From: Callipepla californica brunnescens
Taxonomy: Eukaryota > Chordata > Aves > Galliformes > Odontophoridae
Reading direction: 5' to 3'
Length of the DNA: 64,000 bases
Assembly: GCA_023055505.1 (NCBI GenBank)
Contig: JALIRH010000123.1
Span: 744,001 to 808,000 of the forward strand
Position numbers and translations under genes: made by a program
Part shown: one piece after another, positions 24,834-34,591 of the stretch
How positions within the stretch are numbered: the first letter of the stretch is position 1
How the letters are laid out: the number at the start of each line of letters is the position of its first letter
The notes under the pieces: generated by a model
Databases searched by the model: none
Told to the model about the DNA's origin: nothing
What the model saw: the letters and a program-made list of their open reading frames with translations, nothing else

Positions 24834-26403
24834 TAGCGTTCCGTGGAGCTGAATCCAGTGCAGAAAGATCTTGTACTGAAGACAGCAGAGTTACTGTTCC
24901 ATATGGACATCACCGATGGAGGAGAAAGTTCTGGGTTGAGAAGGCTGCCAGGCTCTTCCCTGGGAATCCTGCTGCTTACAGGCTGAAGGTAAATTCCAAC
25001 TTCTGACCTCTGTTCTGTGCCTAAAAGAAAGTGTACTTGGAGCGATGGATAAACCACGTTAATAATAATGTCCAAGTGCTCAAGAGGAGATGCAGTCTTG
25101 CCTGGCTATTGTGCAACTACACGGCTTTCTGATGTTTGTTATTTGAGTGAAAAACTGCAGGGCGTAGGAGATGCTGTTATTCCTAAACACCGAGTCAATG
25201 CTTCCAGTCATACAGTCTCACTTCTGTACAGGCATTAGTTTTAGGTAACACAGGGGCAATGGAATGCACGTCCTGAGAGGCCTGTGTTTGGGGTTTTTGT
25301 GTGGTGTTTGGCACTTTCTTGGTTGGTTATTTTTATTCTTCTTTTAGACAATCTGTTCTGTATCAAGGCTTACCATGTTCGATCCAAATGGTTTGACAGT
25401 CTTAACTTAGCGTCTCCACGATGCAAACAATGAAATGTTGTGGGTTTTTTTTCTCACTTCTGAAATAGTCATCGAACTCTGTAACACACGGCAGCCTTTC
25501 AGAGTAGTTTCAGTCACGTAGCCTGTGTAGTGGACATGAGAAAGCTGTCAGGGTTGATGTAGTTGCTGAGAAGGCTGACGTGGAAAATGAAATCTTAACG
25601 TGTCATCTTCATATTCAACAGGAGCAGCTACCGGAGCATAAAGGTGGAGATGGGAGGGATCAGCTCTTGGATGTGATTCCAACAGAGCTCTGTGTGAGAC
25701 CCGACGATACCGACCTTAACATCAGACTGGTTGCTCTCTGCTGTTCAAGTAATAAATTAAGAGATGCTGTGCTCCATTGTCAGGAGGCAGAGAAGACATG
25801 AGCTGTAGAGTCAAGCTTGGAATGGTGTTCCTGTGTCATACAGACATTGGAGGTATTCAGTCCTATTTTGATCCTGTAGTGATCTTCCGTGTCCTAGAAA
25901 CAAGTGTTAGTCTCGTAGCAGTGTCACACTGACAGCTGTTTCTCAAGTGGTTGAACTCCTTCAAGTGTGACGTGTGCTGAAACCAATGATTTAATTGGGG
26001 TTTTCTTCTTCAACCTTACGGAGTTGTTTAGTCTGTAGCTTGAGTACTAAGTTAGGTCCAGCAGCTCCTTCAGGGAGGGAATTGTTCAGGCGAACAGTTC
26101 CTGGAACTTTGCTGCTGAGGTGTATGTTAATGTCTTAGCTGGGAAACTGGGTGATGTGGCAGTGTGTTCAGGAGAAGCTCCTGTCTTTGCAGAAGGGTGG
26201 TGGTTCCTTATCTTCTGACAAACTTTCTTCTTCAGGAATAGCTTGAATCAGTGCAAGACGTGCAGTCTGATCAAAAGAATTGGAGAGCTGTCAAGAAAGA
26301 TCACCTGCTGTCCTGTTGCAGCTGTGTTAAACTGATGCTCGCTTCTGGAGATGTTGGAGAATGCAGTGTGGCACTTGAAAGTTACTGTTTTAACATTCTG
26401 TCT
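24834..26403 (+). pseudogene. RANBP2: RANBP2 pseudogene fragments, N-terminal TPR region
   Basis: These pieces come from the extreme N-terminus of RANBP2, yet lie downstream of pieces from its middle. 24834-24988 begins SVELNPVQKDLVLKTAELL and finishes in another frame as KAARLFPGNPAAYRLK, so one exon has a frameshift. 25622-25801 encodes a stretch with DQLLDVIPTELCVRPDDTD and KLRDAVLHCQEAE, ending in a stop. 26238-26403 retains QSDQKNWRAVKKDHLL, with a stop codon near the start. Acceptors of the first two are present. Confidence 0.85.
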
Positions 26404-26901
26404 TTGAAAGAAAAACAAAACAGAAACTCAGAACATCTAGCAGTGACTGAGTAACCATTTTGCGGACAGGAGAGGAGCTCCTCTGTACTAACCGCAGAGA
26501 GAAGTTCGTCCTAGGCTTGATCCCCGAGCTGTTTGTCTGAGCTACAAGCCTCAGAGAAGGCTCCCTGATGCTCTGTGCCAGTTCTCTTCTTTCTCTTCAG
26601 TGTGAGAATGTTGTTCTTTACTTGAGCTAATTAAGGTTCCACAGGCATTTGTGGGTCAGCTTTGTTCAGGTCAAGTGAATACAACCCATACTGACATGAC
26701 TAAGTATTTTAGGTGCACAGTAGTGTAAATGGGAGGCGGGAAGCTACCTGCATTCTCCTTGAGGGGAGAACTGATAGGGCCAGGAAATCCCGCTGACTTC
26801 AGCTTCCAGTTGTCTGTTCCACGGCTGGAATAGTGCAAAAGCATGTTAGCAGCCAATTAATTGAAGATCTGTGAGGATCCTTCCTTTTTGTTCCAATATA
26901 G

Positions 26902-27734
26902 CAGTGGGTCTCGTTACCGAATACGATCTGGAAGGGAGAGATCTTGAGGACTCCTGTTTGCTGACTGGCATCCTGGTGAGTGTTTCTGGCCCAATCATTT
27001 CTATCAGTGCATGGAGCTTTCTTCTGTAGCATTATTTTGTCCGTGTAGTTCTAGGTGCTACCATGTTATTTCTTTTGAGCTCTTAGCAGCTTTCTGTTTT
27101 CACTGAATTTTGTAAGAAGGGGATTGGTAGCTGTTGGCTGCTGTAGTTGACAGAAAAGCACAGTGTTGTAGGAGGAGAATGAGCCGTTGGCAAGGTTGTT
27201 GGGAGAGAAAATGCATGCTGTCATCCTTCTGCTTCTTGCGGCTGTCACTGATAGTACTGTTGACAAAACTAGTCCACAGAAGTTCTTATTGGTAAGAAGA
27301 GAAGGAGACCTCACTCATGAGGAACAGTGAAGTAATACTGGGGATGGGGGGAAAAAAGGAGTTTGAAGGGTGAGAACGACTCTGCAAGTTTTGCCAGGTC
27401 CCCTCTGTGGCTTACTGACGTTTAGAAAGTGCTTTTGGAACAATGAGTCTTGGCACTGGGAGGATGTATTTATTTGCCCATGTCTTTTTTTCTGCTTACA
27501 ATGACAGGGAATTGACGACTATTATGATGATAGGGATTTCAAGGCGGCAGGTACAAGCAAAGGCCTTGCAGGAAAGTACTGCTCTAATTAATCTTCAAGA
27601 AGATTGTCTCTGAAAAACAAACAAAAACCTTTCCCTAAATATTGCTGTCTCTCACCTGTTCTCACACTAGGTTGATCGGAATCTTCCAGGTATGCCAATA
27701 GAAGTGATCATGGAAGCTATTCAGCTGGCTACAG
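26902..27734 (+). pseudogene. PNPT1: PNPT1 pseudogene fragments
   Basis: PNPT1 is mitochondrial polynucleotide phosphorylase. Three consecutive exons remain. 26902-26975 encodes AVGLVTEYDLEGRDLEDSCL. 27508 to about 27571 encodes GIDDYYDDRDFKAAGTSKGL. 27671-27734 encodes VDRNLPGMPIEVIMEAIQL. They span the end of the second PNPase core and the start of the linker to KH/S1. The middle exon has lost its GT donor (GAAAGT). No other PNPT1 exons were found, and acrosin begins 370 bp further on. Confidence 0.85.
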
Positions 27735-27829
27735 GTACGTGCGTGCATTTGCATCTGTTTAATTAAGTTACAAGCTGCACTTTATTTTTCACTTGAGACT
27801 GGGGAATGAGGAAGATTTTCCACCTGCAG

Positions 27830-28099
27830 CGAGCTCAGACGTTGCTGCTCGTTTGCCACGGCTGCAAGCACACGGCGCTCCGACAGCCAAACGCGCTGCA
27901 AAGCCGCTCGTGCTCCTCCTGCCGTCAGCAGGCAGCGCTGGCAGCCGGCCGCTCGTCCCATCCTGCAGGGGTCCCACCCCGCCCGGGTCCCACCCGGACC
28001 CCCCCCCCCGTGCAGCACCCGGCGGTGGCACAGCCCTCGGAACCGGCGGCTCTGTGACGTCGGCGCTGACGGCAAAGGGGCACACTGCGGCCGCAGTCG
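27830..28099 (+). promoter_or_regulatory. GC-rich 5' flank of acrosin copy 1
   Basis: This GC-rich stretch ends at the acrosin ATG. It shares a conserved core (CCGCTCGTGCTCCTCCTGCC onward) with 61,875-62,040 upstream of copy 2. Conservation outside coding sequence suggests promoter or 5'UTR that moved with the gene. I see no clear TATA box. Confidence 0.5.
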
Positions 28100-30084
28100 A
28101 TGGCAGTGAAGCCAGGCGCGATGGGCTGCTGCTCTTCTCCGGCAGTGATGGTGCTGCTGCTCCTCCTCATGCCGCTGGCCGTGTGCCGGCCCGCGCCCAG
28201 CTCCTCGAGTGTCTGCGAGTGAGTGGCCCCCGGACAGCGGCTCACGTGCAGCGTGAGCGGGGCGAGGGAGCAGCCGGCAGCGGCACTCACCGTCTTTCTC
28301 ATTGCAGCACTTGCGGGCTCCGGCCCATGGTCTCTCGTTCTGGGGGAAATCGCATCGTGGGCGGCACGGATGCCCCGCGTGGGGCCTGGCCGTGGATCGT
28401 CAGCTTGCAGAGCCACTGGTTTGCGGGCTTGAAACACATTTGCGGAGGGTCCCTCATCAGCTCGCAGTGGGTCCTCACGGCAGCGCACTGCTTTGACCAC
28501 GCGAGGTAAGGGCTGTCCCTTTCCTTGCAGTCCAGCCAGCGTGCGGGTGCTCCTGGGTGCACCCCTCCTGGGTGCTGCAGGACGCGGCTGTGTTCCCGCT
28601 GACCCCTTTCTCCATCCTTCCTCCAGTCCCGACACACCGTGGCACGTGGTGATCGGTGCCAACGATTTGACTCGTCCGGGCCCCGGAGCTGTAGAGCGCA
28701 ACGTGAAGCGGGTCATAGCGCACGAGTATTACGACAGGGACACCATGGCCAATGACATCGCCTTACTAGAACTGGACACACCTGTCTACTGCAGCTCCTA
28801 CATCCAGCTCGCCTGCGTGCCCGACGCCTCGCTGAACGTGGCAGAGCTCTCAGAGTGCTACATCAGTGGCTGGGGACACGTGGGTCTGAGATGTGAGTAT
28901 CCGAAACGTGCAACTAAAGCTTGGCGTGCTGCTGAGGCAGGGGGCAGGCATCCTTGATGGCGGCACTGGAACCCAGGGTGACATGCACCATGGGGATGTG
29001 TCCGCAGAGAGGGATGGGCCTGACCCATTTCCCAAAGCAGGGAAGCATCGGTACATCTCAGGACACAAAGCCAAGACCTAGGGGAGGGGGTTCACCCCTA
29101 ACAGGGTGAGAACCGACAAGGAGTTGACGCTGCCAATTCTGCTCTTGCCCGCAGCCCAAGAGGAACCTGTTAGACCGTACCACATCCTGCAGGAGGCCAG
29201 GGTCCGGCTCATTGACCTCCGACTCTGCAACAGCACGCACTGGTACTCCGGGGCCATCCATTCCCACAACGTGTGTGCTGGTTATCCGCAGGGCGGCATC
29301 GACACCTGCCAGGTAGGAGCTGCACGCCGACACGCAGCCGTGCTGTGCCTGCAAGCCGCCCTCCCAGCGCCGGGTGCCCACCAGCTCTGGAGCTCACCCC
29401 CCTTTCCCATCTGCAGCTCCTCCCCCTGGCTCCCCATGCCTCGCGTGCCTGGGACTCTGCCTGGAGCATCCCCCTCTGGGTGCTCTTGGTGCCCTGGAGG
29501 TCCAGAGCCAGTCCTGGGACACACCTCTCACCTCAGGCCAGATCATTGCACAGAGATGAGGGAGGGAGGGCAACTTTCCGTGCCTGCAGCCCCCTCCCAA
29601 AAGCTTTTTTAGGCTCTAGCACCCAAGCGGAGCTTTTCTGTGCGGTGAATGTGGCTCTAGGGAGTGTTGTGAGAAAGCCAGCTCTGCGGCTGATGTGGTG
29701 CCCAGTAACACTTTGGCCTTCTCTCCCCCTCTGCAGGGCGACAGCGGTGGTCCTCTGGTGTGCAGGGATAAAAGAGCCGACTACTTCTGGCTCGTTGGCG
29801 TGACCAGCTGGGGGAGGGGCTGCGGGAGAATGCAGCAGCCTGGAGTCTATGCCTCCACTCAGCACTTCCGGCACTGGATCCTGGTGCAGATGGGACTGCT
29901 GCCAGCAGAAGTGCCCACGACAGCACCACCTCCAGCGTACACATCAACCCCGTACCACAGGCCAACGCAGTCCAGCCCGTTTACCGCGTGTGCTTTTCCA
30001 GCCCAGAAAGTCTGGGATTTCATCAGTCGGCTCCAGGAACTGCTGCACTGGTTTAGAGGAAACCAGGCTGGAACAGCCACGTGA
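28100..30084 (+). CDS. ACR: Acrosin (copy 1), five exons
   Basis: Acrosin is the trypsin-like serine protease of the sperm acrosome. Exons are 28100-28218, 28308-28505, 28627-28892, 29155-29312 and 29737-30084, all with GT/AG sites; they sum to 1089 nt (362 residues). A hydrophobic signal peptide ends near AVCRP. A light-chain cysteine (CGLRP) precedes the activation site RIVGG. Triad: His in LTAAHC (codon 28486-28488), Asp in NDIALLELD, Ser in GDSGGP. The Asp six residues before the Ser (DTCQGDSGGP) gives Arg/Lys specificity. CNSTHW holds an N-glycosylation sequon. The C-terminal tail is Pro/Thr/Ser-rich, then amphipathic, and shorter than in mammalian acrosin (421 residues in human). An in-frame ATG at 28121 could be the real start, giving 355 residues. 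Testis expression is inferred from the family. Confidence 0.95.
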
Positions 30085-30198
30085 GCCACGGCAGGCTGCG
30101 GTGCAGCACGACCCCTTTCTCCCCTGTTAATACTTAGGTGCCATCTGTCCTATCTTCTTTTGATTTCACTTGAATGTTGATGTTTACTTTGTTGAAGA

Positions 30199-30204
30199 AA
30201 TAAA
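30199..30204 (+). terminator. Polyadenylation signal, acrosin copy 1
   Basis: AATAAA lies 115 bp after the stop codon, followed by a T-rich stretch. The same arrangement and flanking sequence occur after copy 2. Confidence 0.8.
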
Positions 30205-30368
30205 GTTTTTCATTTTCACAGTAATCCGTGTCCCTGTTGAGTTCAGTGTCCTCTGCCGGGCAAAGACTTCCATACCTGGTGCCTGCAACAGGAGGAATAA
30301 GGGATAAGGGAGGACTGATATCAGATGGAAGGAAGGAGAAGTGCACCCAAGAAAAGAAACTTGGGATT

Positions 30369-30897
30369 TGTCATGGTTTTCTGATTTTTGGTACTGGTAT
30401 TCCACATCATAACATCATGTAGTCCATTAAGAGTTGTAGAGTTAATACTCCAGCCCCATGGATCTCTGGTAATTCCAGGTATACCTGTCTCAAAAGAGAA
30501 GAAGAACTACATTCCCCAGAGGACTTTGCGATGCTTTGTATTTTACGTGTTTTCCGCTCAGAGGGAACAGATAAAATCTCTCTGCGGTCACGGGACGCTC
30601 TCTTTCCTTCGGGATCGACGCAGCAGTGGGTGCTCGCTGCCGTCTCGCCTTCTGCGTTAGCGTAAGGCCTTCGGTTTATCGGACACTCTCTCTTGCTCGT
30701 TTTATTTGATTTATTAGCTTCAATTCCAATTATATTGTGTTATTTTGCTTTCTGATATCTTATTTAGTAAATTAGCTTTCCTCCTCAGATCGTTGCCGCT
30801 GTTTTGTTTTTGGGCCCATCTCCCTTTTCCCTTTTTTCCCTTCCCCTTTCCTGGGGCGTGGGTCCGTGGCTCCCCCACACCAATCGTCACGGTGTCA
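30369..30897 (+). mobile_element. Endogenous retrovirus LTR
   Basis: Begins TGTCATGGTTTTCTGATTTT, identical in layout to the arm of the palindrome at 17.46 kb. The 3' part (from about 30747, TTAGTAAATTAGCTTTCCTC to the C/T-rich end) matches 24,440-24,580. The end is not sharp; GTCAC at 30890 or TGTCA at 30897 would give TG...CA termini. Possible internal retroviral sequence follows to about 31,190, but I cannot identify a gene in it. It lies about 165 bp past the poly(A) signal of acrosin copy 1. Confidence 0.65.
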
Positions 30898-31202
30898 TGG
30901 GACTTTTCTCCTGAACACCTGCAAGATGCTGAGAATTTAAGCAGGTATTTGAGACGGGGATGTTGCAGCTCAGACAGATCTGAGGGGGCCCAAATTCTTT
31001 GGCATCTGGCTTATGCTTACCGGGCCTTATTCAATACTATTCCAGAGAGGCATAGAGTTGTTGAAATAGAGCGAGAGAGTCTCTGAGCCGAGACAGTCTC
31101 CAAATTCAGAAGGAGAGTCTTTTAGCTGACAATCAGACTCTCCAGTCCAACCTAGTCTCCTATGGAGACACTGAGAGTGCGTGATGTCGAGCTCCGCGGG
31201 GT

Positions 31203-31550
31203 CTCTCTCTCCCTTCCCCTTCCCCTTCCCCTTCCCTTCCCCTTCCCCTTCTTCCCCTTCCCCTTCCATTCCCCTTCCCCTTCCATTCCCCTTCCCCTTC
31301 CATTCCCCTTCCCCTTCTTCCCCTTCTTCCCCTTCCCCTTCTTCCCCTTCCCCTTCTTCCCCTTCCCCTTCTTCCCCTTCCCCTTCTTCCCCTTCCCCTT
31401 CCCCTTTTCCCCTTCTCCTTCCCCTTCCCCTTCCTTCCCCTTCCTTCCCCTTTTCCCCTTCCTTCCCCTTTTCCCCTTCCCCTTCCCCTTCCCTTCCCTT
31501 CCCTCCCCTGCCCCCTTCCCCTTCCGCTCCCCTCCCCTCCCCTCCCCTCC
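31203..31550. repeat. (CCCCTT)n low-complexity tract
   Basis: About 350 bp of CCCCTT/CCCCTTCTT repeats. Frames through it encode only Pro/Ser/Phe or Gly/Lys/Glu repeats and are not genes. Confidence 0.95.
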
Positions 31551-32009
31551 ACACAAGCCAGTAGAAATTGCTTTGCTTCAGCACCCATGTCATCCCTTTT
31601 TCTCTGGATCTTGTGGAGCAAACCCATGATGCAGGATGATTTCAGAGACCAGGAGCCCAGCCGCCAAGAGGAGCAGCAGCCCTGGGATTCCTGGCTGATG
31701 CTCCACTCTGCCTGCTGGGCTCCCACTGTGCCCATTGAGCTGGGGCTGTTGCTGTGCTGGGGCCATGGTGATGGGCAGGGGCATGACGTGGTCTTTTGTG
31801 TGCAGCTCTCTTTCCACTTCCATGCTGCCCTACTGTATCTCTACGCTCCTTGTAGCCCTTGGCTCTCATGTGATTTCACAGCTGTCCTCGTGTATCTACA
31901 GTGGCATCCCTGTGGCTGCAGAGAGAAGCAGGCAATATGCACCAGTGTCCCAGGCGGAGCTGTAAGTGACTGGGTGCTGGACCAAGAGCTTCCTTCTTGG
32001 TGGCCCTTA

Positions 32010-32153
32010 CCATAGACACGTAAAATCGTGGAACCTCTTGAGATGGAAGGGACCTTAAAGATTCCTTCCTACTGGCTGCCGTGCTCAGGTTGCCACCCAC
32101 TAGATCAGGTTGCTCAGTGCCTTACCCAACCTGGCCTTGAGTACCTTCGGGGC
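32010..32153 (-). mobile_element. CR1 LINE fragment
   Basis: AAAATCGTGGAACCTCTTGAGATGGAAGGGACC and onward match a reversed CR1 3' end. Confidence 0.75.
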
Positions 32154-32155
32154 TC

Positions 32156-32252
32156 TCCCTCCTTCATCCATCCATCCCTCCATCCACCCATCCATCCATC
32201 CATCCATCCATCCATCCATCCATCCATCCATCCATCCATCCATCCATCCATT
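32156..32252. repeat. (TCCA)n microsatellite
   Basis: About 24 units of TCCA with a few interruptions at the start, immediately after a CR1 fragment. Confidence 0.95.
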
Positions 32253-32721
32253 TATACAGTTCTAGGTGGTGCTTCTTGGGCAGCATCTTCCCAGAACTGG
32301 CAGAACTTCTCCAGCTGCTGCTGTGCAGATGTTATCCCATCATTCTTGATGTCTCTTGGGACTTAGCCAGCTGAATCCTGTTCTCTGCAAGGCCTCTGCT
32401 CTTGAGGATGTGTGAGCCCCATCATGATGAAACCAATCAACTTGACAACAATCACAGTTACCAAGGCAGTCTACTGGAGGGGCTGATCAAATTGGCTTCC
32501 TCCCAACGTGCATCATTCAATATTTCAGCTATGAAATGTTGTCCTCTTGCTCCAGCAAGTGACACCAGTAAAACATCCCCCAAACCCACAGTGCTGGGAT
32601 GGGAGCTTGCTGGTCCTAAGCTTCATTTATGCTACTCTGGACCAGAAATCGTGCAGCAGTTTATGGAATGCTACTGGACAAACTGGGCCATGGGCTCTTT
32701 GTGAATCCATAACTGTGATTG

Positions 32722-32727
32722 TTTATT
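32722..32727 (-). terminator. Polyadenylation signal of the basic-protein gene
   Basis: AATAAA on the - strand about 100 nt after the TGA at 32829-32831. Confidence 0.65.
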
Positions 32728-32828
32728 GATTGAGTACAACCAAAAAAGACTTGGAGTGCCAAGTTGGGCGGCACTCGGAGAGCTGCCCTGTAACGCGCTG
32801 CAGTTGCTGCCTTCTGCTGCTCCTCCCA

Positions 32829-34591
32829 TCAGTCACTCAGCCGCAGATTCTGCATCGCCTCCACCAGGCTGTTCATTTCAAACTAGAAAGAAATAAAGCA
32901 AATGTAGAAATAGGACAGAAACAATCTCAGGAGACATCCCCCAACCTGTACTGGTGCACATTCTTATCCCCTCATCAAGGTCACAGATGACGATGTGGAA
33001 CAGGACCGGACCCAGCACCCAGCTGGCTGCTTTTCTATTACATCACTTCCCTTGGGGTTTTACCATCTCTTGTGTGCACTGAGAACAAGAGAGCATATGC
33101 CTGTGTTCACCCAGGACTCACCTCCGCACGTATAGCAGCAGCTCTCTGAGAAGCCTTTCTCATTTCTGCTCTCCACTCTCGTCTCCTTTGTCTCTGTTCT
33201 CTTCTCCTTGCTAAAGAGTGAGAAAAAAACAGATGAATTCACGTTGTCAACATCAAAACTGCAGGAACGTGGATACCATCCAAACAGATGGCAGAAACAA
33301 GAAAAAGGAAATTGGGCTAGGAAGCCTCTCAGTGAACGACGTTCCCAGGGGGCCGTGCAGAAGACCGTCTTGTAGTGAATGGAACAAGATGGGTTACGCA
33401 TTCTGGCACGGCCTTGCCTTTGGACTCTGTAGCCTTCAGTTCATTTCCCCTCTCCAGAGAAGGAAAAAGCAAACCCTAAGCAATCTCAGTGTGCACACCA
33501 AGGGCAGCAGCTGAGCAGGGCGGGTTCCACAGCACTTTCTCACCTCTTTTCTTGGAGACCCATTCTGGAGCAGGCCCAGGGTGTGCTGCTGGAATAGGCA
33601 CGCTCCCTCTTCTTTGACACATCTCCCCGCTGTGCTCACCCCTCACTCTCTTATGGGCAGGGAGCCGCTCTTCCATTTGATTCTCTTCCTCCAAGCCCTT
33701 GCGCTTACTTCCAGCCAGGGTCTTGGAGAGAGAGTGGGGGTTCACTGCAGGGGAGGGTCTTCCCCCTGGGCTGGGACCTGCTCTGTCAGGAAGCCCTCTG
33801 CTCTGGTCGTGGGCTCTGAATTCAGTTCTTTGATGAGCTTTCTCAGAACAGATCTCATTAACACGGCTCCTTCCGCTTCTATCAGCGACTCTCCCTGTCA
33901 TCATCAAGAAAAGAGAAGCAACAAGGTTGAAAGAGAGTCCAGCACTGCAAAAGCAAAAGGCCTGCACAGTGGGCCACAGTTCTTGCAAATCCCATCTGGA
34001 GCGTTCACGGCCGTGGATCTTAGGATCTCGGGTGAACTGTGGGTTCACTTTTGAAATCAGGACAGGAAAGGGAACTGTAAATCTCAGGGATTCAGACCCC
34101 AAGCAACACGCATCAACAACAGTTCCAGCAAGGAACAGACAGAAAACCCAACTAGAAAGACAGTGCACCAAACCCAGATGCCTGTTGTGTATCTGTACCT
34201 CTCTTGGGGGCCGTGCCACACTCCATAGTCCTTCCCTGCCTTTCCGCAAAGCTGCGCTTCCAAGGAAGGCCACTGACATCAGCCTCTGACAGAAAGGAAA
34301 CAAGAATTCATTGAAGAGCATGTCTTGGGAGGATGATGTTAGCACAGCCAACCTCCAACTTCTCATCTTCAAGCCTAGCTTCTTCCATTGGCCTTTGCAC
34401 TGCTCCAGCCCTGCTCCATTTCTGCAGTCAGCACAGATGTGCAGTGTCCTTTCCTCTCTCCTGTGTCACACGCACCCCTTCATGCAGCCCTTCATGGACC
34501 CACACCACAGCTCCCAGGAGGCTCTTACCTGCAGGGGCTTTCCGTTTCCCCCCATGCCCGGCACTGTGCCATGGACGCGCAGGCTCCATCC
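32829..34591 (-). CDS. Unidentified Arg/Lys-rich, probably nuclear protein, five exons, 213 residues
   Basis: I do not recognise this family. Exons in transcript order: 34591-34529 (ATG at 34589), 34285-34199, 33894-33544, 33210-33122, 32882-32829. Coding length is 642 nt with no internal stop. Joins 1-3 are phase 1 and the last is phase 0, all at GT/AG sites. Basic nuclear-localisation-like clusters occur as GGKRKAPA, GSKRKG, AHKRVRGE and SKKRARRREQRQRRREWR. Pro/Ser-rich sequence lies in exon 3. The Arg-rich exon 4 is predicted helical and leads into the C-terminus FEMNSLVEAMQNLRLSD. AATAAA lies about 100 bp past the stop. The last intron holds a CR1 fragment. The gene converges on acrosin copy 1. 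A role in chromatin or RNA binding would be only a guess from its charge. Confidence 0.7.
32945..33055 (-). mobile_element. CR1 LINE fragment in an intron
   Basis: GATGTGGAACAGGACCGGAC and CCCAGCACCCAGCTG match a reversed CR1 segment. It lies in the last intron of the basic-protein gene. Confidence 0.6.

Noticed and set aside
27782..28716. - strand frames of 97-263 codons over acrosin-1
   Set aside because: Antisense shadows of a GC-rich gene; the + strand shows intact exons with catalytic motifs.
30900..31190. Retroviral gag-like coding sequence after the LTR
   Set aside because: One frame of about 60 codons looks codable, but I cannot match it to a family and it has stops. Left as possible ERV-internal sequence only.
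31027..31735. Frames of up to 190 codons across the CCCCTT tract
   Set aside because: Low-complexity repeat; the peptides are only Gly/Lys/Glu or Pro/Ser/Phe repeats.
33476..34372. Longest single open frame of the window, 298 codons on the - strand, as one protein
   Set aside because: Only 33,544-33,894 is used as an exon of the spliced basic-protein gene. The rest of the frame crosses introns and reads other exons out of phase.
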